DNA of 46,808 nt from the NCBI GenBank assembly GCA_001898035.1, contig MKRX01000014.1, positions 13,874 through 60,681 on the forward strand, in the 5' to 3' direction. The notes beneath the pieces are model-generated. The model had not been told where the DNA came from, ran no database searches, and was given only the letters and a program-made list of their open reading frames with translations. The DNA comes from Armatimonadetes bacterium 55-13. Its GTDB lineage: Bacteria > Armatimonadota > Fimbriimonadia > Fimbriimonadales > Fimbriimonadaceae. Position numbers and translations under genes: made by a program. How positions within the stretch are numbered: the first letter of the stretch is position 1; each line of letters opens with the position of its first letter. Positions 23,565-34,100 of this stretch are shown here, piece after piece.

Positions 23565-24794
23565 ATGCCAGTCTATAGCTACACATTTCGGGACGCGAGC
23601 GGAGGTATCCAAAAGGGTACCGCCGACGCCGAAAGCGAAGAGATTCTAAGGAAGAGGTTCGAGGAACAGGGCTTCACGATCACCGAACTTACGATGATCA
23701 AGGCCAAGTCGGCCAAGCACAAGCAGTATGGCAAGGTCAAGCTTACAAACCTCTCGGTTTTCTGTCGCCAGTTCTCGACGATGGTCGATGCCGGCGTTTC
23801 ACTCGTTCGATGTTTAGACGTTCTTGGTCAACAAACGCAGGATCCCAAGCTAAAGAAGATCATTGTCGATATTGGCGAGCGGGTTGAGTCAGGCGAAAGT
23901 TTATCTCGATCCATGCAGCGACACCCCCGCACGTTTAGCAACCTGTTTATCGGTATGATTCGCGCCGGTGAAGTCGGCGGTGTTCTGGAAGAGACGCTAC
24001 AGCGACTTTCTCACTTTTTGGAAAAAGACGTTGAGCTGCGCCGAAAGGTCAAGTCGGCTTTGACTTACCCTGTTCTTGTCGCCATTATGGCAACGGGCAT
24101 TACGGGCTTTCTCGTCTACTGGTTCGTTCCCCAATGGGCTGACATTCTCTTCGATCTTGGTTTGAAGCGAGATGACTTGCCTGCTCCGACGAAGTTCCTA
24201 ATCGCCGTATCCGATACGATCAAATATCACTGGTGGATTGTCGCCATTGCGATCGTCGTCATCATCATCGCTTACAAGCTCTTTGTTTCGACTCGTTTTG
24301 GACGGCGAGTAGCCGATCGAGTTAAGTTGAAGATTCCGATTTTCGGAAAACTTCATCACAAGATCTGCATGGCGCGCTTTAGCCGAACCATGGGTACTTT
24401 GCTGACATCGGGTGTACCGATTCTTCAGGCGATGGAGACGGTTGCCGGGACGGTGGGTAACACCATCATGTCGGATGCGGTTCTGGAAGCCCGAGCAAGA
24501 ATTCGCGAAGGTGACCGAATTGGCGACCCGCTGGAAGAGTCGAGATTGTTCCCGCCGATGGTGGTTCACATGATTGGCGTTGGTGAAGAGTCGGGCTCGC
24601 TGGACTTCATGCTTCAGAAGATCGCAGACTTTTATGAAGCTGAGGTGGAAGCTCAATTGGCTTCGCTGACGGCGGCGCTTGAACCCATTATGATCGTCTC
24701 TCTGGGCTTTGTCGTAGGATTCATCGTTATTTCGATGTTCCTCCCACTCGTTGACGTTATATCGAAACTGTCTTCTGGCGCTGGAGACGAGTAA
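23565..24794 (+). CDS. pilC: Type IV pilus inner-membrane platform PilC
   Basis: This 409-aa GspF/PilC protein is the inner-membrane platform linking the ATPases to the pilus. It has two GspF repeats: VFCRQFSTMVDAGVSLVRCL with GMIRAGEVGGVLEETLQRLS, and FSRTMGTLLTSGVPILQAME with IGVGEESGSLDFMLQKIADF. Membrane segments lie near LVAIMATGITGFLVYWFVP, WWIVAIAIVVIIIAYKL and ALEPIMIVSLGFVVGFIVIS. The N-terminus PVYSYTFRDASGGIQKGT is typical. The start ATG follows AAAGGAGTACC. A hairpin separates it from pilD. Confidence 0.96.
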   Translation: MPVYSYTFRDASGGIQKGTADAESEEILRKRFEEQGFTITELTMIKAKSAKHKQYGKVKLTNLSVFCRQFSTMVDAGVSLVRCLDVLGQQTQDPKLKKIIVDIGERVESGESLSRSMQRHPRTFSNLFIGMIRAGEVGGVLEETLQRLSHFLEKDVELRRKVKSALTYPVLVAIMATGITGFLVYWFVPQWADILFDLGLKRDDLPAPTKFLIAVSDTIKYHWWIVAIAIVVIIIAYKLFVSTRFGRRVADRVKLKIPIFGKLHHKICMARFSRTMGTLLTSGVPILQAMETVAGTVGNTIMSDAVLEARARIREGDRIGDPLEESRLFPPMVVHMIGVGEESGSLDFMLQKIADFYEAEVEAQLASLTAALEPIMIVSLGFVVGFIVISMFLPLVDVISKLSSGAGDE

Positions 24795-24822
24795 ATCGTT
24801 TCTCTGGTAGAGCGGTTCGCTT

Positions 24823-24854
24823 TTGAGCCTGTCGGTGTAGACCGACAGGCTCAA
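24823..24854 (+). terminator. Intercistronic hairpin between pilC and pilD
   Basis: A perfect 14-bp stem (24823-24836 with 24841-24854) around GTAG lies in the 79-bp gap between pilC and pilD. There is no T run after it, so it may be a weak attenuator or an mRNA-stabilising end rather than a full terminator. Confidence 0.5.
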
Positions 24855-24873
24855 TTACTGATAGGATAAGCTG

Positions 24874-25893
24874 TTGTTTCCTGAATGGACTTGGGTTTTA
24901 GGATTGGCGTTTGGGGCTGCCATTGGCAGCTTCCTCAATGTCGTTATTTACCGGATGCCGCGAGGATTGTCCCTTTATAATCCTCCAAATAGTTTTTGTC
25001 CGAAATGTCAACATCGCCTCTTGATGAGCGACATGATCCCTCTTCTGACTTGGCTCTTTAGACGAGGCAAGTGCAAGTACTGCGGTGCTCCGGTTTCATC
25101 TCGCTATTTCTGGGTTGAGTTGCTCAATGGAAGTATTTGGGCGGGAATCTGGTGGCAGTACTTGATCGCTGAGGCGAATCCAGCTAAAGCGATTTGCTTT
25201 GCGTTAGCGGCCAGCACCTTGGTGGCCATCATCTTTATCGACTGGGAACTCTACATCATTCCCGATCAGATCAATGCGTTCTTGCTCTTCGTGGGATTGG
25301 CATTTAATGGCTGGCTTTACTATGTGAAGTCTCCGGCGGCGACCATCAATGGCTGGCCGAGCAGTGTAGTCGGAGCCCTTGTCGGAGTTGGGGTCTTGTG
25401 GGGGATTGCGTTTCTTGGACGGCTCCTCTTTAGAAAGGACGCGATGGGGCATGGAGATATCAAGATGGCGAGAGGAATCGGCGCCGTCCTGTTTCCGATA
25501 ACGGCAGTGATGAGTTTTGGGTTAGCAGTGGCCCTTGGTGCTGTTCTGGGTGTGGCTCAGGTCCTCCTTCGAAAGGGAGAGGGGGCTGCTCAGGAGTCAG
25601 AACCGGAAGGCGATTCAGCCTACGTGCCAGAGTCCATTGGGTCATTGCTTAAATGTGGCGTTGGATATATCTTATGTATCGACGTCATCGGGCTCTTTAT
25701 TCCCAAGCTTTATCGAGCGTGGTTTGAAGAGGATCCGTTTGAGCCTATTGAAGATTTAGAAGATTTCGAAGCCGGTCACACAATGATCCCGTTCGGGCCC
25801 TATCTGGCCCTTGGGGCTATTGTTGCTGCCGTGTTTGAAACTCAATTGCTAAGAGCGTTCCATTCCTATTGGCAATGGGCGGCGGGAAAATAG
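24874..25893 (+). CDS. pilD: Prepilin peptidase PilD
   Basis: This 339-aa aspartic peptidase cleaves prepilin leaders and N-methylates the new end. The N-terminal domain has FCPKCQHRL and CKYCGAPVSS (C42, C45, C67, C70), the zinc pair of the methylase part. The catalytic aspartates are D123 in FIDWELYIIPD and D195 in GHGDIKMARGIG. Several membrane segments follow. An acidic insert (about 230-245 and 285-300) makes it longer than the usual 260-290 aa. The start is TTG at 24874, with AGGATAAG upstream. Its substrates are probably the four pilin-like proteins just downstream. Confidence 0.95.
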   Translation: MFPEWTWVLGLAFGAAIGSFLNVVIYRMPRGLSLYNPPNSFCPKCQHRLLMSDMIPLLTWLFRRGKCKYCGAPVSSRYFWVELLNGSIWAGIWWQYLIAEANPAKAICFALAASTLVAIIFIDWELYIIPDQINAFLLFVGLAFNGWLYYVKSPAATINGWPSSVVGALVGVGVLWGIAFLGRLLFRKDAMGHGDIKMARGIGAVLFPITAVMSFGLAVALGAVLGVAQVLLRKGEGAAQESEPEGDSAYVPESIGSLLKCGVGYILCIDVIGLFIPKLYRAWFEEDPFEPIEDLEDFEAGHTMIPFGPYLALGAIVAAVFETQLLRAFHSYWQWAAGK

Positions 25894-25959
25894 AAAAAGT
25901 TGGAACAAGTTACGTTTGGGCTTAGTCCCACGTCTGGGGATAAACGGAGTCGAAAGACC

Positions 25960-26805
25960 ATGAATCGTAAGTCAGGCTTCACATTGATCGAATTGCTGGT
26001 GGTCATCGCGATCATCGGCATCCTTGCCGCGATCATTTTTCCGGTCTTCGCGCGAGCGAAGGTTGGGGCATATCGTAGCTCGGATATCACAAATATGAAC
26101 TCACTGAGGACCGCGTTGCAGCTTTATCGAGCTGATAACGGTGCGTATCCTCCCGCTTTGCTGGGTTACGTGAATACGTACAGTGGCGATCCTCTGGGGG
26201 CAGATGTAATCCCGGCGGAGCAATTGCGTGGTGCTCTCTATTCGAAGAGAGTGGACTCCGTGAAGACCTTTACGCCTGCTTATGAGCGTGCCAAGAGCGG
26301 TGATACTACGACTGCTGTGTGGCCCCAGGCGGATCCTCGAGCCGTTGGGTCAGCTCCTATTCTTGATTTGAATGGAGACGGTGTTGTTGATGCATCGGAC
26401 GACTTGGCCGGTGCGCGCCAGCAATATGGTACGGGCGATACGGTCCAGCGTCCCAATCCGCTAAGTCCTGGAACTCTCATCGATGCTCGGTTTTATAGCG
26501 TTAGCGGCTACGATACGGCGAGTGTAAGAATTCCGGGCGGTGGTAATCGACGTGAGCTGAGATACGCGCTTTTTTGGACGGGTTATGGTCTAAGCACAGG
26601 CGATGTAAAAGACGATCCTCGTCAGCTTGGATATTCCGATCCGCCTGAGACCACGGTTATTACGTGGAACAGCTACTTCCGCGATTACGATGGTTCCGGG
26701 AATGTTCAGAGGACCAAGAACGACATCGTCTTATTCCTTGGCGGAGCGGCTCGTCCTTACGATTCTAAAGACGTAAGTGATCGATCTTGGCGGGTCCTGC
26801 CTTAA
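25960..26805 (+). CDS. Type IV pilin-like protein
   Basis: This 281-aa prepilin has KSGFTLIELLVVIAIIGILA at the N-terminus: a leader ending in Gly, then Phe as residue +1 and Glu at +5, followed by the hydrophobic helix with the IFPVFARAK extension common in Armatimonadota pilins. The large C-terminal domain contains DLNGDGVVDASDD (D136 to D147), an EF-hand/dockerin-like loop. I set the start at ATG 25960 rather than 25900, since the longer form adds 20 residues before the leader. It sits 66 bp after pilD and 78 bp before the pilV-like gene. At 281 aa it is nearly twice a typical major pilin, so it may be the major pilin of this organism or a minor one. Confidence 0.85.
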   Translation: MNRKSGFTLIELLVVIAIIGILAAIIFPVFARAKVGAYRSSDITNMNSLRTALQLYRADNGAYPPALLGYVNTYSGDPLGADVIPAEQLRGALYSKRVDSVKTFTPAYERAKSGDTTTAVWPQADPRAVGSAPILDLNGDGVVDASDDLAGARQQYGTGDTVQRPNPLSPGTLIDARFYSVSGYDTASVRIPGGGNRRELRYALFWTGYGLSTGDVKDDPRQLGYSDPPETTVITWNSYFRDYDGSGNVQRTKNDIVLFLGGAARPYDSKDVSDRSWRVLP

Positions 26806-26883
26806 CTTGTTCGATTTTATTGGGGAAATGATCTGCCTAACGGTGGAGCGCAGTTGGGTCTTGTTTGACCCGAGGAGTGTTGG

Positions 26884-28857
26884 ATGATTCGAAGTCGACG
26901 CACTGCAGGTACGTCGCTCGTTGAGATTCTGGTTGTCATCGTCGTATTTCTGATCGGAATTCTGGCGGTGGTACAGATCTTTCCCGGTGGATTCCGCCTG
27001 CTTGGTCTTACCCGAAGTCAATCTGTTGGTGATCAACTGACTCGATCTGAGATCGAGCGGCTCAAGGCGATGGGCGACCAGCTCCCTGAGAAGATCATTC
27101 CGGTGTCCTTCCTTAGAAGTGGGGGACAAGTGTTAGTGCTCGGAGATAGCTCTCGCTTAGCATCTGATCTTGGGCCAGCGGCGACTCTTCTCAACGCAGA
27201 CGGCACCATGGAAAACGCTTCGGGCGTAATCGGTTCTTGGCATCAAACATCTGGCGCTAACGTCATAACTCGAATCATTGGTGAGGGCGGTCGCGTGCCG
27301 GCTCCTCGACCGATCGGCAACGGTCCTAATCAGTTTTATGGCGGATTGATGAACCTGCAGTTCGGCCCAATCCGCATGAATTCCACGATTGGTACCGACG
27401 ATCCCCTGGCCGCCGATCTTCGCCTCGTCGTTTATGGCAACGATTTGGTGCCCGTTCGTGGCGCGCCGACGGCAACTTCATCCATCGAGAACTATCAATA
27501 TTGGGTCGACCAAGCTGGCTCTCCAACTGCTGTAATGTACATTCCTCAAGTGGTGGAATCGCCAGTGCTCGTCCACCCCTACCGAATAGGATTCACTGCT
27601 TACATTGACGGCCCGACCCCTCGTGCGCTCGATGTGGTCGACTACCGGCTCCAGGTATCTGGCTCGTTGGCGCCAAGCTATGCGACGGTGGATTTTATGA
27701 CCATCGTTGCGCCTTATCTCGGTCCGGGTGAGTCGTTTGTCGGCGTTGAATTCGATTCGATCCAGCTTAATCGAGTTTTTGAGCGAATTCCAAAATATAC
27801 GGGCTTCGATCCCAACCAGCCTTATCAGTACAAGTTAATGGACGACATTAACGGTACGACTCAAGAAGCGAATACAGGCTCCCTCCTGTTTAATCCAGCG
27901 GCATATGATCTGTATGTTCCCGACGCGCAGGGAAAGAAGATTCCTCTTACGGCGCGAGCTAACTATAACGTGTTCGACTGGGGGATCATTCGGGACGATG
28001 TTCGCGTGCCCTATAACGAGCCTTACTTGGTGAAGCTCAAGTTGAGTTCCCTGAAGGTGAAAGGCAATCAAGATACCGATGGCCGTCCTTACAACGGTCT
28101 TGGGTTCGCCGTAGCGAATGGTTCTGGTGGTTCTCAGGAATTGGATGTCGTCGTCATGGATACGGAGACCGGCGCAATCCTCTCTCCGGATTCTTACAGG
28201 GTCGATAAGTCTCGGGGAACGATATCCTTCTTGGATAGCGACACCGGGACGGCGGGCTTGCAGGTCGTTCTGTTCGATCCTGACTCCTGGGGAGCAGAGA
28301 CTTTAGCGAACGCTTCGGGAAGAAGCTTCCGAGTGTTGTATCAGTCGTCCGAAGAGTATCAAGTTCAGGTATTAACGGCAGCGGCACGTTATATTGGCGT
28401 GAATGCGATTCCCAGTTTTGGGCAGATCACTTTGGGCAATCCGGCGGTTGACGATCAGGCAACCAAAATCTTCTTCCCTTGGTGCGACCTTGGTAGAAAA
28501 GTTTCAATTGGCGAGGCTTACTATTCGGTTAGCGGCTCGTTCGTGGGGCCGGTGACATTCAGTGGGGTAGTTCAGGCTCCGCGTGCAACGGATTCGGTTC
28601 AATTGCCCTCGATTGACTTGCGTCGAGATTACGACCCGAGTTTGCCGGCGACTGGCGTCTATCTAGATTCGAGCAAATATGGTTATGCCGTCAGATATGT
28701 GCGAGGTGCTTCGGTTGCCGTCCGGGTTCTCTGGAACCCAGCGAAGTTTTCGCTTGGATCCGATCCGGCGGCAAATATGAATGCCTTTGATAAATGGGGA
28801 CAGAATTGGCGACGGTCCATTACGGAGACCTACCTGCAGAAGGGAGGCCAGCAATGA
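26884..28857 (+). CDS. PilV-like large minor pilin
   Basis: This 657-aa prepilin begins RRTAGTSLVEILVVIVVFL: leader ending in Gly, +1 Thr, Glu at +5, then a hydrophobic helix ending VQIFPGGFRLL. TSLVEIL is typical of PilV/GspI. The rest is a big beta-rich domain of about 620 residues with no recognised family; typical PilV is about 150-180 aa. GAGGAG precedes the ATG. The stop overlaps the next start (ATGA), so the genes are coupled. It is the first of a pilV-pilW-pilX series. Confidence 0.85.
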   Translation: MIRSRRTAGTSLVEILVVIVVFLIGILAVVQIFPGGFRLLGLTRSQSVGDQLTRSEIERLKAMGDQLPEKIIPVSFLRSGGQVLVLGDSSRLASDLGPAATLLNADGTMENASGVIGSWHQTSGANVITRIIGEGGRVPAPRPIGNGPNQFYGGLMNLQFGPIRMNSTIGTDDPLAADLRLVVYGNDLVPVRGAPTATSSIENYQYWVDQAGSPTAVMYIPQVVESPVLVHPYRIGFTAYIDGPTPRALDVVDYRLQVSGSLAPSYATVDFMTIVAPYLGPGESFVGVEFDSIQLNRVFERIPKYTGFDPNQPYQYKLMDDINGTTQEANTGSLLFNPAAYDLYVPDAQGKKIPLTARANYNVFDWGIIRDDVRVPYNEPYLVKLKLSSLKVKGNQDTDGRPYNGLGFAVANGSGGSQELDVVVMDTETGAILSPDSYRVDKSRGTISFLDSDTGTAGLQVVLFDPDSWGAETLANASGRSFRVLYQSSEEYQVQVLTAAARYIGVNAIPSFGQITLGNPAVDDQATKIFFPWCDLGRKVSIGEAYYSVSGSFVGPVTFSGVVQAPRATDSVQLPSIDLRRDYDPSLPATGVYLDSSKYGYAVRYVRGASVAVRVLWNPAKFSLGSDPAANMNAFDKWGQNWRRSITETYLQKGGQQ

Positions 28858-31130
28858 GTTGGAGTTCGGGAACCAGGTTGCAGGGAGTTCAGTCTGACTT
28901 CCAGATGCGCAACGTTCATCGTGGTCGACGAGCCTTCACTTTGATTGAGCTTTTAACCGTCATTGCAATCACTGCGGTTTTGCTCACGATCATCGTTTTG
29001 CCGATCTTCCAGAGCTTCAATTTGACTCGCGCGGCTCAGGCTTACAGTGATGCGCAAGACAAAGCTCGAGTTTTGATCGAAAAGATCCAGCGCGAAGTCA
29101 ACAACGGCGTTTCGGTCCGGGACAACAGTGGCATTAATGGTGCGATTACCGTTGTGGTGCCATTCAATGGCACCGATGTTCCGACGACAATCGAGAACAT
29201 GAAGCTGGACATCATCAAACCCGCTGAGGGCGATCCTTCTCTCAAGGGCGCTGGCGGTGGATTCTTGGTGCCAGTCTATGACGCGCAAGGGAATTTCGTT
29301 AAATATATCGAGGACCCCACTCTACGATCTCCGAAGGGTCAGGTCGTTTTGCCCGTATTACCGGGTGTGACCGGTATTCGATACTTTGTCGGTCTTGCGA
29401 GGCCATTGGAGACCGATGCTACAAGTGGCAATTTACTTGCCGCTCGATATAACAATCCTTACGATGGGTTGTTGATGGCTCGCACGGGTGGGCGAGACGA
29501 CTTGTATGTCCTCTATCGTGCGGAATACCAAGCCAAGGTTTGGGATCCGGCAGCGAACGGTGGAACCGGAGGCTACATTCCGAACACGCAACTTTTTGAA
29601 GTTGACGGCAGCGGTAATCCCGTGTTGGATGACCCGGCTTTCTTCACGCTGTTGCCGGGCACTGATTACAATCCAGACCGAACCCTTACAGCGGCAGGCG
29701 CCGCCAAGGCCGCGCGGATTCAGAACTGGCAGCGTCGGGCGACGATTCAAACTGAAGTATCTCGCTATGACATGATCCTGCCGGTCTACGACAAAGCTTC
29801 TCGATTGGTGGCGTTCGATAATCGAACGGATCCAGCGGATGGAGTCGTACTTGATCGTCCTCGCTTGGTTCCGCTGGTGCAATTGCGTCCGACGCGTGTC
29901 AGTGGGGAGCCTGCGGAAGCCAAACGGGTTTCCAAGCTTGGCGAAGAGCAAGACAATGGCAGTCAATCTGGCCCCGACACCTATGTCACTCGCATGGGCG
30001 CATGGAGTTCCACGCTCATTCGCACCTATCCTGCGGGATGGTTGCGGACTGATCCTAACTTTAACGAGTATTTGGTAACCCGTGTCGATTCGGCAGATGG
30101 GCACACGAAGATCTTTGAATTTGATCCCGACGGCGGGGTCCCGGACGATCAAGGCGGTATACCGGTCTTTGATCTAACGGTCTATGCCGCTCAGTCTTCC
30201 GTGTTGGCCGGCAATCCGTTGGCGGCAGGGCCGTTTACAGCGGCGGTTCTGCCGGGAGCGTTGACGAATGCCGCAACCCGGAATCTGTTCATGGCCCACC
30301 TCGCGGATAGCGGTATTGGTCGAGTGATCGCAAGCTTTGGTATCGACACGGTCAAGTTGAACGGTAGCGCATTGCCCCCAGGAGTAGCCGTGAACCAGCC
30401 TCAAGCGGCAACGGGGCCAGCTTTGACGCCGACCCAAGATCCAGGCGCGGGAGCGGTTTATTCTGGCGCTGGTTACGAGATTAATTCCTGCTTCAATCGC
30501 AACTGGAACGACGGGGCTCTCGTCGCCCTGCGCGGTGGACAATTGCATCGATTTATTGATTTGAGGACGACGCTCCAAATTGATGGATCGATCAGTCCAT
30601 TACATCCGACGCAAGGATTTGGACGGGCCAAAATCGTTCCGGGCACCGAGGTTGTGATCGGTCCGGACCAGCATTCGGGGCCTAACTTCGGCCAGCCGGT
30701 ACGTTATACGCGGACGACGAGTAATCCTGGGCCAAATCAGTATCGGATTAACTATGTCGATCAGCCCGAGCCTACGGACTATTCTCTTTACGGCTTGCCG
30801 AATCCGCCCGCGGTTTATGACCCGGCAAGCTTTGTGAGCGCGGTATTTCAGCCCCGATTTAAAGCGGGTTACATTCAGCTCAACTCCGATCCCAACGTTG
30901 CGCTGCCGGCCGGGAACATTCGGGTCTATTATCGCTTCCAATTCACGGGAGGACAGCCGGTGGGCTCTCTTCCGAACAGTGCGAAGCAAGATACCTATGC
31001 CGTGGACTATGACACTCGTCAGTTGATGTCGATTCTGTTGACGATACGGAACTATCCGCAGTCGAACCTTCCGAATCCACAGACGGTGACGCTTTCTGCG
31101 ACGGCTAAGGTCAGGAACTATCTCAGGTGA
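28854..31130 (+). CDS. PilW-like large minor pilin
   Basis: This 758-aa prepilin has RRAFTLIELLTVIAITAVLL about 26 residues in, so the leader ends in Ala before +1 Phe, with Glu at +5 (PulJ/PilW-like). The helix is followed by RAAQAYSDAQDKARVLIEKIQREVNN, as in PilW/GspJ. The remaining 700 residues are an unrecognised beta-rich domain. A calcium-loop-like stretch, DGSGNPVLDD, lies near residue 257. I chose ATG at 28854, which overlaps the upstream stop and has AAGGGAGG before it, over 28794. It is coupled to its neighbours and far larger than typical PilW (about 200-350 aa). Confidence 0.85.
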   Translation: MSWSSGTRLQGVQSDFQMRNVHRGRRAFTLIELLTVIAITAVLLTIIVLPIFQSFNLTRAAQAYSDAQDKARVLIEKIQREVNNGVSVRDNSGINGAITVVVPFNGTDVPTTIENMKLDIIKPAEGDPSLKGAGGGFLVPVYDAQGNFVKYIEDPTLRSPKGQVVLPVLPGVTGIRYFVGLARPLETDATSGNLLAARYNNPYDGLLMARTGGRDDLYVLYRAEYQAKVWDPAANGGTGGYIPNTQLFEVDGSGNPVLDDPAFFTLLPGTDYNPDRTLTAAGAAKAARIQNWQRRATIQTEVSRYDMILPVYDKASRLVAFDNRTDPADGVVLDRPRLVPLVQLRPTRVSGEPAEAKRVSKLGEEQDNGSQSGPDTYVTRMGAWSSTLIRTYPAGWLRTDPNFNEYLVTRVDSADGHTKIFEFDPDGGVPDDQGGIPVFDLTVYAAQSSVLAGNPLAAGPFTAAVLPGALTNAATRNLFMAHLADSGIGRVIASFGIDTVKLNGSALPPGVAVNQPQAATGPALTPTQDPGAGAVYSGAGYEINSCFNRNWNDGALVALRGGQLHRFIDLRTTLQIDGSISPLHPTQGFGRAKIVPGTEVVIGPDQHSGPNFGQPVRYTRTTSNPGPNQYRINYVDQPEPTDYSLYGLPNPPAVYDPASFVSAVFQPRFKAGYIQLNSDPNVALPAGNIRVYYRFQFTGGQPVGSLPNSAKQDTYAVDYDTRQLMSILLTIRNYPQSNLPNPQTVTLSATAKVRNYLR

Positions 31131-31138
31131 TTTATCGA

Positions 31139-34100
31139 ATGGGCGCGAGTGCGATTGTGATGAAGCGAACGAAGAGAAGTGGGCAAACCCTAATCATCGC
31201 CCTGCTGATCTTGGGCGTGCTTTTGATTCTCGGATTTGTGTTTCTTGGCCTTATTAGCCGGAATATTACAACTGCGAATCGAGCTCGCCAGCGATCAGTG
31301 GCTAACGACTTGGCGGAAGCTGGTATTCGGTATGCGCATGGTCAGTTGCTGACCAATCCTTTGGCGGCCGACTGGCGTCCTCAGCCTACTGTTCCCGTTG
31401 GTTACGACCCTGTGACCTATCCGGCTTATCCTCACTTCCTGGGCGGAGTGCCAAGGGATCCCGACTACGCTTTGCTGCGCCCAGCACCGCTACCTGGCGA
31501 TCCAGGATTTGGCACGGACCTGGGTGGCCCTGATGGCCTCGGCGCCTACTCGCGAATCGAGTTCGAGGCGGGCCGGGCGCTGACGCGTGTGCATTACGGG
31601 CCGAGCGATGCGAACATTTTTGTACAAAATCCGAACGGTGCCTTGCGTAATCCTGGTCAAGCCAAGAACTTCATGATCATTGAGGCGGTTGGTAAGCCGG
31701 GCAAGATCAATCCTAACGATCCGACGACGGCAAGTGATGCACGAGGCGAGAAAGAACGTGCTCAGTCAAGGAAGCTGATCGCATTTGCATCTATCGGTTT
31801 AACCGAACAAGCCTTTTTCGTGACGAACAAGGACCGAGTAAGCCGCGCCATTGAGATTGGATCGCCTACGGAGTCAGGGCTTCAGTTTTACGACGGTAAT
31901 GGATCGGTGCCACCCGATGCAACTGTCCATATCAAGACGCAGTTCGGTGGAAGCCAAATCCTGCCTGACTTGAATGGCGGTACTTCTGGCGCAGCGGTGC
32001 CCTATGGTGCTTCCATGTATTTCAACGGCGACGTTGTGGTCCATGGCGATGTAACGGCAAATATGAATCGGTACTTTGGCGATAGCATCAACGTCGCCGG
32101 GACGATCATCGGGGCCGACAACAATGCGGTGCTGCGAGTTAACGGCGCTACGGTAGATATCGGAACGGGGAATTGGATTCCGATGGGTGGCGTGATGACG
32201 AATCCGGCGGGCACGTTGGACAGTCAGAGTTCCCAGTATTCAACCGTTTCTGGCATGGTTCGAGATGGCGTTCCATCTGCCGATGGCGCTGGAAACCCTC
32301 GCGGGGCGCGTTATAAGGAGCCTTCCTCGTTCTTGGCATCGGATCCGGTCTCGCACGAAGGAATTTATCGGCAAGCCGCTCGAGATAGCGGTGTCGTCGG
32401 GCCGGTCAGCAACACGGGTGCATTTGGATATGGGCGAAGCGTCTATGTCAACAACATCTCCGATGTTCAGAATCGAACCGATGAATCTGGTCGGATGTCC
32501 GTTGGAACTGCGGAATCGCTTGTCTATGACTGGCTGAATCCGAACAACGAGCAGGCTAATTCTGGTTGGCAAGGCGCCTTTTATGTTCCGCGTGGCGCTT
32601 ATGTCCAACTCGTTCCAGATGGCTTTATTATCCTCAGGGACTCGAGAGCGCCGGCGAGTGAAAGAACGTGGAGAAATCCTGACGGTACGGACACGGGTAA
32701 TTCCGTGAATCGATATCGAATCGTGCGTTCGGGAACTGGCAAGCTTTATATCGCGAATTCCTATACGCCGTTTGGCGGTGGTATCAACATCAATACTGCG
32801 ACACCCGCGCAAGTGGCGGCGGCCGGTCAGGAATTCACGGGACTTCTCTATTTCGAAGGAAACGTGAGGGTGCGCGGCGCGATCCCGACGGACGTGCAGC
32901 TGACGCTAGTGTCCGGCGGCACGATCTACGTGGAAGGCAGCATTACGAAGGGTATTTCTCGAACCCAAGCGGCTTTCGATCAGACGGGAGCGCTGGGTGA
33001 ACGGATCAACACGTCGAGCCGATCGATGTTGATGTTGGCCGCGAAGGACTTTGTGGCGGTGAATACCAGCCAATTCACTGGGATGCCTCCTACACAAATC
33101 ATTGAGGAGGTTAACGACTTGCCGAACGCAATCGAAACGAATCCGATTCGAATGCGGCGAACGCAGAGCGCTGATTATCCTTCCTCTTACACTTTCCGAT
33201 CCGAGTATCTGCTCAATCCGGATAGTGGAAACCCAGCTAATCCTTCAACGTGGAAGCCATATGCTTACACCTACGAGGAGTTTTCTTCTTCGCTTCCAAT
33301 CGGTACTGGGTTGATGTTGATGCATACCATGGACGATGGGCCAGCATCCAACACATTCATTTCTCTGGATGTGAACTACGGTCTGACGGCGCCTGGACGC
33401 GAAGATTGGCAATATCTCTTCGATTTGAATCGAACTCCAGCGGTCGCTCCGGTGAACCTGTTCGATCCTTATCAACGCAATAACGCTTCCGATTTCTTGC
33501 CGTACAGTACGGCGGGATTCTTTGAGAATGGTTATGGGGCTGCGCAGCAAGACCGAGGCAAGATTTATGGCTTGGGTTCGGAGTCTTGGCAGCGGTTTGC
33601 CAAATTTGAGACGACGTTCTTCCCGATTTCTCAATCGAATGGGGTTGGGGCTGCTTACACCACGTTCCCGTTGATCCCCACTCCGGCGGAACACGGTACT
33701 TATCAGCTATTGGCGCAGGAAACGAACGAATTCAATATTCGATTCAACGACTTGGGATTCAACGCATCGAACGACTATTTGATCGCTCGGGCGGCCATGG
33801 TTCCTAACGACGTTCGGATAGAAGCATCCATGTATGCGGAAGATGGATCCTTCTTTGTAATTCCTGGTCCCTGGTTCAATCCTAATCCTAACGATCGTCG
33901 CGACGCTTATCTTCAGCGAGTCACGGCTGTAGGTGTGGCAGAGGCTCAGGCGGAGCGGTACGAGGACTACGGCTCAGGGCCGATGACTCCTTTCTATGGC
34001 GAGCCGATTGACGTTAGAGTGTCGATTCTTGGATCAGTAAGCCAGAACATGCCGGTGCCCATGAGCCAACAGGTCGAATGGCAAAAGAAGTGGGGATGGA